The notes under the pieces were generated by a model that saw nothing but the letters and a program-made list of their open reading frames with translations, was not told the origin of the DNA and searched no databases. A stretch of 64,000 nt of DNA, from NCBI GenBank assembly GCA_017306155.1, contig JAFKJB010000015.1, positions 1 through 64,000 of the forward strand, read 5' to 3'. Of this stretch, positions 26,716 to 36,864 are shown piece by piece. The stretch comes from Nitrosospira multiformis (GTDB lineage Bacteria; Pseudomonadota; Gammaproteobacteria; Burkholderiales; Nitrosomonadaceae). Within the stretch, counting starts at the first letter, position 1, and every line of letters begins with the position of its first letter. The translations under genes were made by a program, and so were the position numbers.

Positions 26716-28890
26716 TCAGGAATGCCCTTCAGTGGAAGAGGTGGGGGCAACCGAAGCATCACCCTGTCTATGCCAGTCCCTCTCTTCCTGGTCCGCTTCT
26801 TCCTGGCGACCCAAAAGCCGCAAAGCGGCAGCGGTAATTCGCTCCGCTGTAAAACCGAACTGTTTCATGACTTCTTCCGCCGGAGCCGAGGCGCCAAAAT
26901 GATCGATCCCGATGATGGTGCCCTCTTCTCCTGCGAACCGCTCCCATCCGAGTGTCGCTCCCGCTTCCACTGTTACACGCTTACGTACGCTGGCAGGCAG
27001 TACTTGCTGGCGATAGTCGCTTTCCTGTTCTGCAAACAAGTTCCAGCTCGGCAGGCTGACCACGCGGACGGGTATGTCCAGTTCTTTCAGCCGCGCTTGT
27101 GCCTTGAGACACAGCTCGACCTCCGAGCCGGTTCCGATCAGCAGTACCTGAGGCTCGCCACCCTCAGCTTCCGCAAGGATATATCCCCCTCGCGCCACCC
27201 CGGCATCGCGCGCATGCGATCGGTCCAGAACGGAGAGGTTCTGGCGTGTCAGCGCCAATAGCGTGGGAGAGTTCCTTTGTACCGCAACCTCCCATGCCTC
27301 TGCAGCTTCGTTTGCATCGGCCGGGCGGATAACAGTCAGGCCGGGAATTGCCCGCAAACCCCCAAGCTGCCCGATCGGCTCGTGCGTCGGCCCATCCTCG
27401 CCCACGGCAATGCTGTCGTGCGTGAAGACATAAACCACCCGCAAACCCATGAGCGCTCCCAGGCGTATTGCCGGCTTCATGTAATCGGAGAATACGAAAA
27501 ACGTCGCACTGAAGGGAAGGACGCCGCCATGTGCAGCCATGCCATTGACGGCCGCTCCCATCGCATGCTCGCGAACGCCGAAGGCGATATTGCGGCCCGC
27601 ATAGCTCCAGGCGCCGCCGACTGCACCCTCAGCAGGTGGCACTGAGGTCTCCTCCGGCGGCTGAAAATCACCCTGCTCCTTCAAAGCGGTGTTGGTCGAG
27701 GGATTCAAATCGGCCGAGCCGCCTATAATATTGGGAATGTGTCGGGCAAGCGCGTTCAAAACCTGTCCGGCGGCCACCCGTGTCGAGACGGGTTTGTCGC
27801 CGGGTTTCCATTGCGGCAGTTGCGCCGCAAAGTCTGGAGGAAGCCGGCCACCCATAACCTGGTCCCATTCGTCAGCTTCTGCGGGAAAGGCTGCCCGGTA
27901 AGCATCGAAACCCCGCTGCCATTTCTGCTGCGCCTCTGCTCCGCGCCCGATGGCTTGCCGAAAGTGCGCCAAGGCCTCGGGCGGAAGGAAAAAGGAGTCG
28001 GTCGTTGGCCATCCCAGCGCTTTTTTGGTGGCGGCCACCTCTTCCACGCCCAGAGGTGACCCATGGGCATGAAAGGAGTCCTGTTTATGGGGACTGCCAT
28101 AGCCTATATGAGTCCGCACCAGCAGAAGCGATGGACGGTTTTTCTCGGCCTGCGCTTCTTTCAGGGCTGAAGCAATATCCTCCGTATCGTTACCATCCCG
28201 CACCGTGCGGGTGTGCCACCCATATGCCTCAAATCGCTTGCCGACGTCTTCAGTGAACGTAAGATCCGTTGCGCCAGCCAGCGAGACATGGTTTTGATCA
28301 TAAAGATAGATGAGCTTGCCCAGCCGAAGGTGTCCGGCGAGCGATGCTGCTTCCGAAGCTACCCCTTCCATTAGATCACCATCCGAAACAAGAGCATAAG
28401 TGTAGTGATCAACCAGCTCATGACCGGGACGGTTATATCGGGCCGCCAGCCACGCCTCGGCAATGGCCATGCCCACCCCGTTGCCGAAACCTTGCCCGAG
28501 CGGGCCGGTCGTAACCTCGACTCCAGGCGCGTGACCCCGCTCGGGATGGCCCGGTGTATGGCTTCCCCACTGGCGGAAACGCTTGATCTCATCAAGTGGT
28601 AGATCATAGCCTGTAAGATGCAGCAGGCTGTATAAAAGCATGGAACCGTGTCCTGCGGATAGGATAAAGCGGTCACGATCCGGCCATAGCGGATCATGAG
28701 GGTTGTACTTGAGAAAGCGCGTCCAGAGAACGTAGGCCATTGCTGCCGCTCCCATGGGTAAACCGGGATGCCCGGAGTTGGCCTTCTGAACAGCATCAAT
28801 GGACAGTACCCGGATCGTATTAATGCATAAATCGTCTAAATCCTTGCCTACTTTTACGGGCCCACTATCTTCGTTCACTTGTATAGCCAC
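26716..28890 (-). CDS. tkt: Transketolase
   Basis: Transketolase moves two-carbon units in the regenerative Calvin cycle and the pentose phosphate pathway, using thiamine diphosphate. The 724-residue protein has the N-terminal pyrophosphate domain ([40 protein letters not shown]), then the pyrimidine domain with FGVREHAMG and [16 protein letters not shown], and a C-terminal domain. It is slightly longer than usual (about 660-680), with an Ala/Gly-rich insert near [13 protein letters not shown] and a polar tail. GTG 28890 is preferred over ATG 28920 because AAAGGAGG lies seven bases before it. It converges with cbbR, 41 bp away. Confidence 0.95.
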   Translation of the reverse strand: MAIQVNEDSGPVKVGKDLDDLCINTIRVLSIDAVQKANSGHPGLPMGAAAMAYVLWTRFLKYNPHDPLWPDRDRFILSAGHGSMLLYSLLHLTGYDLPLDEIKRFRQWGSHTPGHPERGHAPGVEVTTGPLGQGFGNGVGMAIAEAWLAARYNRPGHELVDHYTYALVSDGDLMEGVASEAASLAGHLRLGKLIYLYDQNHVSLAGATDLTFTEDVGKRFEAYGWHTRTVRDGNDTEDIASALKEAQAEKNRPSLLLVRTHIGYGSPHKQDSFHAHGSPLGVEEVAATKKALGWPTTDSFFLPPEALAHFRQAIGRGAEAQQKWQRGFDAYRAAFPAEADEWDQVMGGRLPPDFAAQLPQWKPGDKPVSTRVAAGQVLNALARHIPNIIGGSADLNPSTNTALKEQGDFQPPEETSVPPAEGAVGGAWSYAGRNIAFGVREHAMGAAVNGMAAHGGVLPFSATFFVFSDYMKPAIRLGALMGLRVVYVFTHDSIAVGEDGPTHEPIGQLGGLRAIPGLTVIRPADANEAAEAWEVAVQRNSPTLLALTRQNLSVLDRSHARDAGVARGGYILAEAEGGEPQVLLIGTGSEVELCLKAQARLKELDIPVRVVSLPSWNLFAEQESDYRQQVLPASVRKRVTVEAGATLGWERFAGEEGTIIGIDHFGASAPAEEVMKQFGFTAERITAAALRLLGRQEEADQEERDWHRQGDASVAPTSSTEGHS

Positions 28891-29656
28891 TTTAAGTCCT
28901 CCTTTTGTCGAGCTTGCCACTTAGCCGCTAGCCTCTTGCAGCCGAATGCCTGGGATAAGTCGGCATAATCGCCACTATTTTCGTAACTGGATCGATACTG
29001 TTCAAGCCAACTCAGGAATGCAACCCATGATTCGCTTCCTCCCTTTCGGCCAGTTGTGGATGGCCTAATGCTCCTGAATGTCTTTTTGGTTTGCTGTTCG
29101 GTTTGACACTGCGCGCGGAAGTTCGGCTCACAGATTCTGGCGTTGATTCTGGCGTTGGTCAAAGCTTTCTATGGCGCCGGGTCGCTGCTTGGTGGCGATC
29201 ACGCTGGTGGCAATCACGCCGTATTGCCACTTCTGCGGGTAACAGCGGTTCCAGGATTGGATGTCGACTGAAATTTTTCGTGGGATTGGAGCATGGCAAG
29301 GTGAATGCTGCTCTGCTTACCTTTGCGGCTTTTCCGGTACCTCGATGACTTCCCGCCTAGTGTGCCTGGTTGCCATATTCGTACCATCATTTTTGTCGCG
29401 GCCGGCACTGTCATTCTGGGGGCAGTTGCGCCGCAGCGCATGATCCAGGCGGCGCCAGCAGGGTGGATGCGACAGCTGTCGGCTTGCGGCTCCTGATGCA
29501 GTACCTGCTTATAAATCGTCTGCGGGCACCTGCTCCTGAACGCCGTGCTCTGATTGGCGCCGGGCCGGTCATTTGGCGACAACTCCCGGTATTCGCGGCA
29601 GACCAGGGGTGCAATCCTCCATACCGCTTATCTGTTCGCAACGCTTGGCGCGCGTA

Positions 29657-29725
29657 TCATAGATCCCGGACAGATTCTACGTATCTGTTTTCCTTGTCTT
29701 CCTTGGTGTCCCTATTCGAGGCCAT
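29657..29725 (-). pseudogene. Short ORF with strong RBS, possible decayed gene start
   Basis: ATG 29725 follows AGGAG at seven to eight bases on the minus strand and encodes 22 polar residues (MASNRDTKEDKENRYVESV ...) before TGA. A plus-one shift opens about 30 more codons. Either a tiny peptide or the 5' end of a frameshifted gene; I do not recognise the sequence. Confidence 0.3.
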
Positions 29726-29755
29726 AATAATTCTCCTGTTTTTCAATCTTTGAAG

Positions 29756-29774
29756 TTACCGTTCCCAACGGTAA
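29756..29774. promoter_or_regulatory. Palindrome upstream of the short minus-strand ORF
   Basis: TTACCGTT at 29756-29763 and AACGGTAA at 29767-29774 are perfect inverted repeats around CCC. The site lies 31 bp before ATG 29725 on the minus strand. It may be a repressor site left from a lost gene, or a small hairpin. Confidence 0.35.
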
Positions 29775-30058
29775 ACGTTCTATCGAAGCATCATATATGC
29801 TCGGGGGACACCTATCATTAAACCATAATAGGGAAAAAGTATTTTCTCCGTACGCTAACGCACATACCCGAACAGTTTCATTGCCGATCTCACTGTTGTG
29901 CTGGGAACGGGTCATCCGAAAACGGGAGCGCCTTGTCGTGGCGAGCATGCTGAAAAGTACAACCCTCTTATATGCATCGAACTGGGGAGTGCGGCCATCT
30001 ATGCGGGGAACAGGGCGTTTGTGCGCTGACCAATTTTTGACCACCTGGAGTACACATT

Positions 30059-30682
30059 ATGACAACAACCCTCGTCCTGACGCGACACGGTCACGTAGAT
30101 TGGATCGCTCCTGAACGCTTTCGTGGTCGCGCCGAACTTCCACTATCGGCTCTGGGCGAGCGTCAAGCCGAGGCGCTGGGCCAGCGCGTGGCACAGAGTT
30201 GGAAGCCTGACGCGATCTACACCAGTCCACTATCGCGCTGCGTGCGCACGGGTGACGCCATTGCCCGCGCCACCGGCATCCGCGCCGAGCAACTTTCCAA
30301 TCTGGTTGACACCGACTATGGGCAATGGCAGGGCCTCACGCGCGACGAGGTAAGAGCGCGCTGGCCCGAAGAACTGCGGGTATGGCTTGATGCACCCGAC
30401 ATGGCGTCCATCCCGGGTGGCGAAACATTGACCGCCGTCCTGGTTCGTGGTGTCGAGGTACTGCAACACATGCTTCGTCACCATCGGGACCAGACCGTTA
30501 TACTTGTCGGCCACGACAGTATCAACCGGGTTATTCTTTTGCACAGCCTCGGACTGCCGTTGTCGCGCTACTGGCGCATTAAACAGGAACCGTGCTGCAT
30601 CAACGAAATTTCCATTGATGGAGAAACCTTCACCATCCAGCGCATCAATGAAAGCCATCACCTGGCTGCCACGGATCGATGA
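30059..30682 (+). CDS. Histidine phosphatase family protein (phosphoglycerate-mutase-like)
   Basis: The 207-residue cytosolic protein begins TTTLVLTRHGHVDW, the R-H-G motif whose His becomes phosphorylated. It has the Arg of SPLSRCVRTGDAI, the general acid region WLDAPDMASIPGGET and the second catalytic His in VILVGHDSINRVIL. These show a functional histidine phosphatase, but not whether the substrate is a sugar phosphate, alpha-ribazole phosphate or another small molecule. Nearby Calvin-cycle genes make a sugar-phosphate role possible. ATG 30059 follows GGAG closely. Confidence 0.85.
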   Translation: MTTTLVLTRHGHVDWIAPERFRGRAELPLSALGERQAEALGQRVAQSWKPDAIYTSPLSRCVRTGDAIARATGIRAEQLSNLVDTDYGQWQGLTRDEVRARWPEELRVWLDAPDMASIPGGETLTAVLVRGVEVLQHMLRHHRDQTVILVGHDSINRVILLHSLGLPLSRYWRIKQEPCCINEISIDGETFTIQRINESHHLAATDR

Positions 30683-30906
30683 AGTTATCTATGTACTAAC
30701 ACGAAGGGAAGCGATAGATGGAGATTCGCGTTTCGACCGGGTGAGGAGTTAACAGTCCTCGCCTTGAGAGTCTGATTGAGGAGACGAGCCAAGGGGGCGT
30801 TTGACGGCAGCCTTGCCTCATTCTGGATAGCAGTAAGTCTGACCTATTGATTCGAAGACGGAAGGCTGCGGGTGCACATATCACATATGCCGTCCGTTCC
30901 GCCTGC

Positions 30907-33900
30907 TCACTCGTTTTTAACGGTGGAAGGAGGATTAGCCGATGTCGCATGGGATGCTCCAACCCTTGGCTGCCCGCCCCGATGTGTTATTTTTTTTATC
31001 ACTGCGAAAAAGAGGGGTACGAAAAAGATGGCAAGAAAGGTCGCAGCCAGCATTCCCCCGAAAACACCCGTCCCGATGGAATTCCGGCTGGCGGCACCTG
31101 CGCCGGAAGCGACAACCAGCGGAAATACACCCAGAATAAAAGCCATGGAGGTCATGATGATGGGACGGAAGCGAAGCCGCGCCGCTTCGAGCGCGGCATC
31201 GACCAACGGTACGCCCTCAGCGTAGCGCTGATTGGCGAATTCCACGATCAGGATCGCATTTTTCGCAGACAGTCCGATCAATGTTATCAGCCCGATCTGA
31301 AAGTAGATGTCATTGGTTAGTCCGCGAGTCCATATGGCGAGCAGTGCGCCTAGAACTCCAAAAGGTATCGCAAGGATGACCGCGAACGGAACGGACCAGC
31401 TCTCATACAAGGCGGCCAATACCAGAAAAACCATGAGAAGAGCGAAGGCAAACACCATAATGGACTGTCCCCCAGCCTTCCGCTCCTGGAACGATATTCC
31501 GCTCCAGTCGATGGTATAGCCGCGAGGGACCAGAATTTCATTTGCTGCTTGTTCCAGCGCTTCCAGCGCTTGTCCCGAGCTGTACCCCGGCGCGGCACCG
31601 CCCAGCACCAGTGCGGTATTGAAGCCGTTGAAGTGCGTAACCGGGTCCGGGCCGCTGCTGAATTCGGTGGACACGACCGAGTCCAGCGGGATCATGGTAG
31701 GTTCCGGGCCATTCTGGGCACGCACATATACCTTGCTGATGTCGTCGGGGCGGGAACGATACTCCGGTAGCGCCTCTGTTTGTACTCGATAGACGCGGCC
31801 GAATTTCACAAAATCGTTTACATACAGATTTCCAAAATAAGCCTGCATGGTATCGAAGACTTCAGAAATGGGCACGCCGAGCGCTTTGGCCCGCTCGCGG
31901 TCTACCTGAGCATAGAGCCGCGGGGTGCTCACGCGAAAATTCGTATTGGCAGCCGCGATCGCCGGATATTCCATGGCCTTGGCTACAAACTCCTGAGTGA
32001 CAGCGGCGAACTCCGTAAAATCGCCCCCGCTGGGGTCCTGAACTTGAAGCGAAAAACCTCCTGTGGAACCAAGGCCCGGGATAGAAGGCGCATTAAATGC
32101 AAGAATCAAGGCCTCGGGGATTTTGGCAAATTCCCCGAGCGCCGCCGCAATAAGACCTGGAACCTGGTCGCTGGGAGCGGTGCGGGTATCCCAATGTTGC
32201 AGCGGCACGAACATCGTGGCTTGATTCGTTCCCCGCGTGCCGAACACAAAATTCTGGCCCGCCATGACATCGGTCGAATGGACCGCCGGATTCGCCATGA
32301 AATAGTTTTCTATTTTTTTCAAGACCTCGATTGTTCGTGTCTTGGAGGCGCCCTCCGGCAGTTGGACGATGGTAATAAAATAGCCTTGATCTTCTTCTGG
32401 AAGGAAACTGCCCGGAATGGTCTTGAACAGGCCGAAGATGACGATTGCCAGAGTTCCGAAGATAGCCAGGGCAATTAAGGACCGCTTCAGAATCATTTCG
32501 ACGGTTCCGACGTAGCGACTCTGTAGCCAGTCAAACGACCGGTTGAAAATATTCCAGAATTTACTGGCCGAATCATGGCCCGGCTTGAGAACCAGTGCGC
32601 AAAGCGCGGGGCTGAGCGTCAGCGCCACGAACCCGGAGATGGCGACAGACAGGGCAATGGTGATGGCAAACTGCTTGTACAGTTCGCCGGTGATACCGCC
32701 TAAAAAAGCGACTGGAACAAATACGGCAGCCAGCACAAGGACAATTGCAACCACCGGCCCCGTTACCTCATCCATGGCTTTTTTGGCGGCGTCTCTGGGT
32801 GGCAGGCCTCCCTTGGTCATATGCCGTTCGACATTCTCCACTACGACGATCGCATCATCCACGACGATGCCGATTGCAAGAACCATGCCGAACAGAGTGA
32901 GCGTATTAATCGAGAATCCCAGCATTTCCATCCCGGCTAGGGTTCCAATCAGCGAAATGGGAACGGCGACGGCCGGAATGAGCGTCGCACGCCAGCTCTG
33001 AAGAAAAAGAAAGACGACCAGGATGACCAGGAGCGTGGCTTCAATAAGGGTTTTCACCACTTCCTTGATGGAGACATCGATGAATGTGGTCGTGTCATAG
33101 GGAATATCGTAGGAGACTCCTGCCGGAAAACTTCTCGACAGCCTTTCCATTTCCTGGCGGATGTGTTTGACGGTCTCGAGCGCATTGGCGCCCGGGGAAA
33201 GAAAGGTCAGCAGGAACGCATTGGGCTGTCCGTTCCATCGTCCTTCGAGGTCATAGGATTGAGCGCCGAGTTCCACCCGTGCGATATCCCTCATCCGGAC
33301 CATGGAACCGTCAGGATACGCTCGAACGATCATATCCTCGAATTCCTTCACCTCGCTCATGCGTCCCTGGGTAATGATCGGGATAGTAAGTTCGGTGCCT
33401 TTGGGTGTGGGTTCGCGGCCTATCCTCCCGGCAGGGAAATCGCGATTCTGCTCGCGAACCACGGCCACAATTTCGGTCGGCGTGATATCGAGTTGCGCCA
33501 TGCGGACAGGATTGAGGATCAACCGCATCGAGTAATTTCGCGCACCGAAGATGATGGCGTCGCCGACACCCGGGATTCGTTTGACGTTGTCGAGAACGCG
33601 AAGCAGGGCATAGTTCGAGAGAAAAACAGTCTCATGCCTGGGATCGGTCGAGGTCAGCATGATAACCGCCAGCAAATCCGGCGATGTCTTTTTTACGGTT
33701 ACACCCTGGCGGATGACTTCATCGGGCAACTGGGGCTCGGCAAGGCGTTGCCTGTTCTGGGTCTGGACCTGCGCGATATCCACGTCAGTGCCAATCTCGA
33801 ACGTGAGCCTCATCGTCATGTGCCCATCGTTCGTACTGGTGGAGTCGTAATAGAGGAGATTGTCGATACCGGGAAGCTGGACCTCGATCGGTCGCGCCAC

Positions 33901-34083
33901 CGCTTCTGCGACAATTTCCGCGCTGGCACCGGGATAGTCCGTATCGATCTGCACCATCGGTGGCGTGATTTGCGGAAATTGCGCAATTGGCAGCTTCTGC
34001 AAAGACACCAGGCCCAGCACCACAATGATGATGGACAGGACTGACGCAAAAATTGGACGATCGATAAAAAAATGGGAATTCAT
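30907..34083 (-). CDS. RND efflux permease, HAE1 family (second pump of the operon)
   Basis: The 1058-residue inner-membrane proton antiporter has twelve membrane helices in the AcrB layout, with large periplasmic loops after TM1 and TM7. The proton-relay Asp-Asp pair is present in GIVVDDAIVVVENVERHM, and the N-terminal MNSHFFIDRPIFASVLSIII is typical of multidrug HAE1 pumps. The start ATG overlaps the stop of the adaptor gene (34080-34083), showing translational coupling. It is the last gene of the five-gene efflux operon. Substrates cannot be read from sequence. Confidence 0.93.
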   Translation of the reverse strand: MNSHFFIDRPIFASVLSIIIVVLGLVSLQKLPIAQFPQITPPMVQIDTDYPGASAEIVAEAVARPIEVQLPGIDNLLYYDSTSTNDGHMTMRLTFEIGTDVDIAQVQTQNRQRLAEPQLPDEVIRQGVTVKKTSPDLLAVIMLTSTDPRHETVFLSNYALLRVLDNVKRIPGVGDAIIFGARNYSMRLILNPVRMAQLDITPTEIVAVVREQNRDFPAGRIGREPTPKGTELTIPIITQGRMSEVKEFEDMIVRAYPDGSMVRMRDIARVELGAQSYDLEGRWNGQPNAFLLTFLSPGANALETVKHIRQEMERLSRSFPAGVSYDIPYDTTTFIDVSIKEVVKTLIEATLLVILVVFLFLQSWRATLIPAVAVPISLIGTLAGMEMLGFSINTLTLFGMVLAIGIVVDDAIVVVENVERHMTKGGLPPRDAAKKAMDEVTGPVVAIVLVLAAVFVPVAFLGGITGELYKQFAITIALSVAISGFVALTLSPALCALVLKPGHDSASKFWNIFNRSFDWLQSRYVGTVEMILKRSLIALAIFGTLAIVIFGLFKTIPGSFLPEEDQGYFITIVQLPEGASKTRTIEVLKKIENYFMANPAVHSTDVMAGQNFVFGTRGTNQATMFVPLQHWDTRTAPSDQVPGLIAAALGEFAKIPEALILAFNAPSIPGLGSTGGFSLQVQDPSGGDFTEFAAVTQEFVAKAMEYPAIAAANTNFRVSTPRLYAQVDRERAKALGVPISEVFDTMQAYFGNLYVNDFVKFGRVYRVQTEALPEYRSRPDDISKVYVRAQNGPEPTMIPLDSVVSTEFSSGPDPVTHFNGFNTALVLGGAAPGYSSGQALEALEQAANEILVPRGYTIDWSGISFQERKAGGQSIMVFAFALLMVFLVLAALYESWSVPFAVILAIPFGVLGALLAIWTRGLTNDIYFQIGLITLIGLSAKNAILIVEFANQRYAEGVPLVDAALEAARLRFRPIIMTSMAFILGVFPLVVASGAGAASRNSIGTGVFGGMLAATFLAIFFVPLFFAVIKKITHRGGQPRVGASHATSANPPSTVKNE

Positions 34084-35312
34084 GATGCGTTCTGTGTGGT
34101 TTTTTCCTCGGGGCGACTATTTGGCGTCTTTTCGCCCTGGAATGGGACGGCAGTCACCTGAGCACCCGGTCGAACCCGATGAAATCCTTCCACTACCACC
34201 CGTTCCCCTGGCTGAAGGCCATCGTCGATCAACCACTCGTTTTCGTACCACAAGCTCGCGCGGACCGGACGAAGCTCCGCCTTGTCGCCCTCGCCGATCA
34301 CATAGACAAACGATCCGGTAGGCATTTGCTGGACGGCTCGCTGCGGGATGAGGATTGCATCGGGCCGGATATACCCCTTGAGCCGAATCTTGACGAACTG
34401 CCCCGGATAAAAATAGGATTGCCCTGGCGCGAAGCCCCCTTCCGGATTGGGAAATGTGAACCGCGTCTGTAGCATTCCTGTCTCGGACCGTAAGTTGACA
34501 TCCGCGAAATCGAGCAGACCTTCTCTTGGATATACGCTCCCGTCCGAAAAGGTCATCACCCCCCGTAGCTGAAAAATGCCCGGTCTCTCAATCCTGTGCT
34601 CTGCAAGATCGCGGCGCCGCCGGAGGAGATAGCTTTCCGGTACGCTTACATTGACGTACATAGGGTCCAACTGGTCAATGGTGGTCAAAAGGGTTGTCTG
34701 CGCGGAGACCAGTCTCCCTTCGTAGAATTGGCTGCGCCCTATTCGGCCGCTTACCGGCGCCGTGATGAGCGTATTATCCAGGTCGAATTTCGCCCTGATC
34801 AGGTCACTTTGCGCTGCCTCGAGCGCGGCCTTGGCTGCCAGTGTTTCTGCGACTGCATCGTCGACGCTCTTCCGGCTGACAGCCTGTTCCTCGAGCAGCG
34901 GTTTTACGCGCGCCTCTTCCTGTTCTGCCTGGACAAGACGGGCCTGGGCCTGCGCTACTCTTGCCTTTCCACTGAAATAGGCCGCTTCGAAGGGCACCGG
35001 ATCGATCAGGTAAAGTTTGTTACCCGTCTTGACATTTCTCCCCTCGGTAAAAAAAATTTTCTTGATTATTCCCGTCACCTGCGGGCGAATCTCGACGGGA
35101 CGAAAAGCCTGCGTTCGCCCGATAAACTCGGGTTCGTCGGGAATAGTCTGCGTGGTGACGGTAATTACTTCCACTTCGGGCGCGATTTGTGCCGGCGTGG
35201 AGGGCGCTTTCCGGCAGCCCGAAAAAGAGGTCAGGACGAGGGCTATGCCCATAGCGGCGACAGCGGCAGCAGATGAACAGTTGAAAGGAGACCATGGGTG
35301 GGACAGATTCAT
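34080..35312 (-). CDS. RND periplasmic adaptor lipoprotein (second adaptor)
   Basis: This 410-residue membrane-fusion protein has a lipoprotein signal ending FSGC, a lipoyl/barrel-sandwich half (VEIRPQVTGIIKKIFFTEG), a helical hairpin (ARVAQAQARLVQAEQEEARVK as two overlapping heptad runs) and the second lipoyl half with ITAPVSGRIGRSQFYEG. It links the pump to the outer-membrane channel. GGAG eight bases before ATG 35312 supports the start. It overlaps its pump gene by four bases and lies 139 bp after the channel gene. Confidence 0.91.
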   Translation of the reverse strand: MNLSHPWSPFNCSSAAAVAAMGIALVLTSFSGCRKAPSTPAQIAPEVEVITVTTQTIPDEPEFIGRTQAFRPVEIRPQVTGIIKKIFFTEGRNVKTGNKLYLIDPVPFEAAYFSGKARVAQAQARLVQAEQEEARVKPLLEEQAVSRKSVDDAVAETLAAKAALEAAQSDLIRAKFDLDNTLITAPVSGRIGRSQFYEGRLVSAQTTLLTTIDQLDPMYVNVSVPESYLLRRRRDLAEHRIERPGIFQLRGVMTFSDGSVYPREGLLDFADVNLRSETGMLQTRFTFPNPEGGFAPGQSYFYPGQFVKIRLKGYIRPDAILIPQRAVQQMPTGSFVYVIGEGDKAELRPVRASLWYENEWLIDDGLQPGERVVVEGFHRVRPGAQVTAVPFQGEKTPNSRPEEKTTQNAS

Positions 35313-35451
35313 GTACGCATCTCCTGCGGCTGCCCTGAAAACGGAGGGGTAACGATCCGTTGGTTAAGTAAGGGTGATGATGATAATAATAAGCAGTATT
35401 TCTATGGCAGATCACGTTTTAGATCGCCAAATGCTGATCTTTATGCTGACG

Positions 35452-36864
35452 TCAGACGGGCGTCCATCCGCCGCCGAGCGCCTTGTATAGCTGGACTACG
35501 GATATCAGATGAAGCCGGCGGGTTGCCGCAAGCGCGAATTCTGCATCGAACAGGTTACGTTTGGCCAGCAGCACGTCCACGTAACTGGTAATACCTCCTT
35601 TATACCGCAGATCGGCAATATGCAGAGCCGAGCGCAGTGCCTCCACCTGCTGCTCCTGCGCCTTGCGCTGCTCGTTGGCGGTGCTTACCGCCACCAGAGA
35701 ATCCTCGACTTCCTTGAATGCAAGCAGGATGGTTTGCTCATACTGGGCAAGCATCTGCCTGGCCTGTGCTTCCACTGCGCGCTGCTCCATCCCCAAAGCC
35801 TGCGCATTGATCAGCGGGACAGCCAGGCCAAATCCGCCTACCCCGAATTCGCTCCCCGAAAGGAGGAGATTGGCCAGCGCCGGACTTGCCACGCCCAGGA
35901 AACCGGTAATATTGAGCTTGGGAAATCGCGCCGCCTTGGCTGCGCCGATTCGGGCAGTTGCTGCTGCAAGGGTTTGTTCCGCCTGCAGGATGTCCGGGCG
36001 CCGCTGCAACAGTTCGGAAGGAAGTCCGGCTGGCACCTCTGGCGCCAGCAACTGCTCCGTGAGGGAGCGACCCCGCTCTATCGAAACCGGATTTCTTCCC
36101 AGCAATACACTCAGTTCATTTTCCTTTTGGGCTGTGAACCGTTTCAGTTCGGCCACCCGGGTGGCCGCATTCGCGCGCTCAGCTTCGAACTGGTCGAGGT
36201 CAAGCCTGGAAATGACTCCTCCCCGCAACTGGGCTCGCGCAAGCGCCACCGACTCCTCCCATGAGTGCAGGGCATTGCGCGCGATACCCATCTGCATATC
36301 GAATTGCAGGAGATCGAAATACGCCTGCGCTACCGAACTCACCAGGGTCAGGACCACAGCGCGCCGGTTTTCTTCCCGCGCCATCAAGTCGGCCAGGGCG
36401 GCTTCGTTCGAACGGCGGATGCGGCCCCAGATGTCGATTTCCCAATTCAGGCTCGACTGTCCGAAATAGCTGTAAGGCGTGGGAAATCCAGAAAACTTGA
36501 ATCCTCCAATGGTTCCGAAAGCAGGTGCATTGGTATTTGCGTCTATCTTGGGAAGGAAATCCATGCGCGCAACGGCAATGCGCGCCTCCAGTTCTTCAAC
36601 GCTTGCTACCGCCTGCTTGAGATCCTTGTTGTGGGCCAATGCAAGACGGATGAGCTGTTGCAGTTGATTATCATGCAGCAATTCCCACCAGGGCAGATTC
36701 GCAATGGATTGTCCTTCCGTCTGCGCCATGCGGAACTTTTCGGATGTCTCGACATGGGGGCGAATATAGTCCGGCCCCATTGCGCAGGATGCAAGAAGCA
36801 GAGTCGAGAGCGACAACAATATTCTGCGCCGCATGCTGTTCCGCATGTCACGATGACTCGTCAT
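35452..36864 (-). CDS. NodT/OprM-type outer-membrane efflux lipoprotein
   Basis: The 470-residue TolC-like channel has a lipoprotein signal (LLSLSTLLLASC), then MGPDYIRPHVE, a hallmark of the NodT branch. Two repeats of the outer-membrane-efflux domain follow, including WEIDIWGRIRRSNEAA and LLQRRPDILQAEQTLAAATA. It forms the outer-membrane duct. Its ATG overlaps the stop of the upstream pump gene (36861-36864). It is the only channel gene in an operon with two pumps, so it may serve both. Confidence 0.93.
   Translation of the reverse strand: MTSHRDMRNSMRRRILLSLSTLLLASCAMGPDYIRPHVETSEKFRMAQTEGQSIANLPWWELLHDNQLQQLIRLALAHNKDLKQAVASVEELEARIAVARMDFLPKIDANTNAPAFGTIGGFKFSGFPTPYSYFGQSSLNWEIDIWGRIRRSNEAALADLMAREENRRAVVLTLVSSVAQAYFDLLQFDMQMGIARNALHSWEESVALARAQLRGGVISRLDLDQFEAERANAATRVAELKRFTAQKENELSVLLGRNPVSIERGRSLTEQLLAPEVPAGLPSELLQRRPDILQAEQTLAAATARIGAAKAARFPKLNITGFLGVASPALANLLLSGSEFGVGGFGLAVPLINAQALGMEQRAVEAQARQMLAQYEQTILLAFKEVEDSLVAVSTANEQRKAQEQQVEALRSALHIADLRYKGGITSYVDVLLAKRNLFDAEFALAATRRLHLISVVQLYKALGGGWTPV

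Larger units (their letters stand above)
28921..30058. other. 1.1-kb stretch without a convincing gene
   Basis: Several short open frames exist on both strands but none resembles a known family. Two micro-tandem repeats lie at 29133-29156 (12-bp unit GATTCTGGCGTT, twice) and 29191-29220 (15-bp unit, one mismatch interior plus one at the end). On the minus strand a good ribosome-binding site precedes a frame that stops after 22 codons (29657-29725), with a palindrome upstream of it at 29756-29774. The picture fits one or more decayed genes. The promoter of the downstream phosphatase should lie near 29820-30050. Confidence 0.5.

Noticed and set aside
28875-29162. 95-codon minus-strand frame overlapping the transketolase start
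   Set aside because: It starts with TTG, has no ribosome-binding site, crosses a 12-bp tandem repeat and looks like nothing known. It ends inside the transketolase initiation region.
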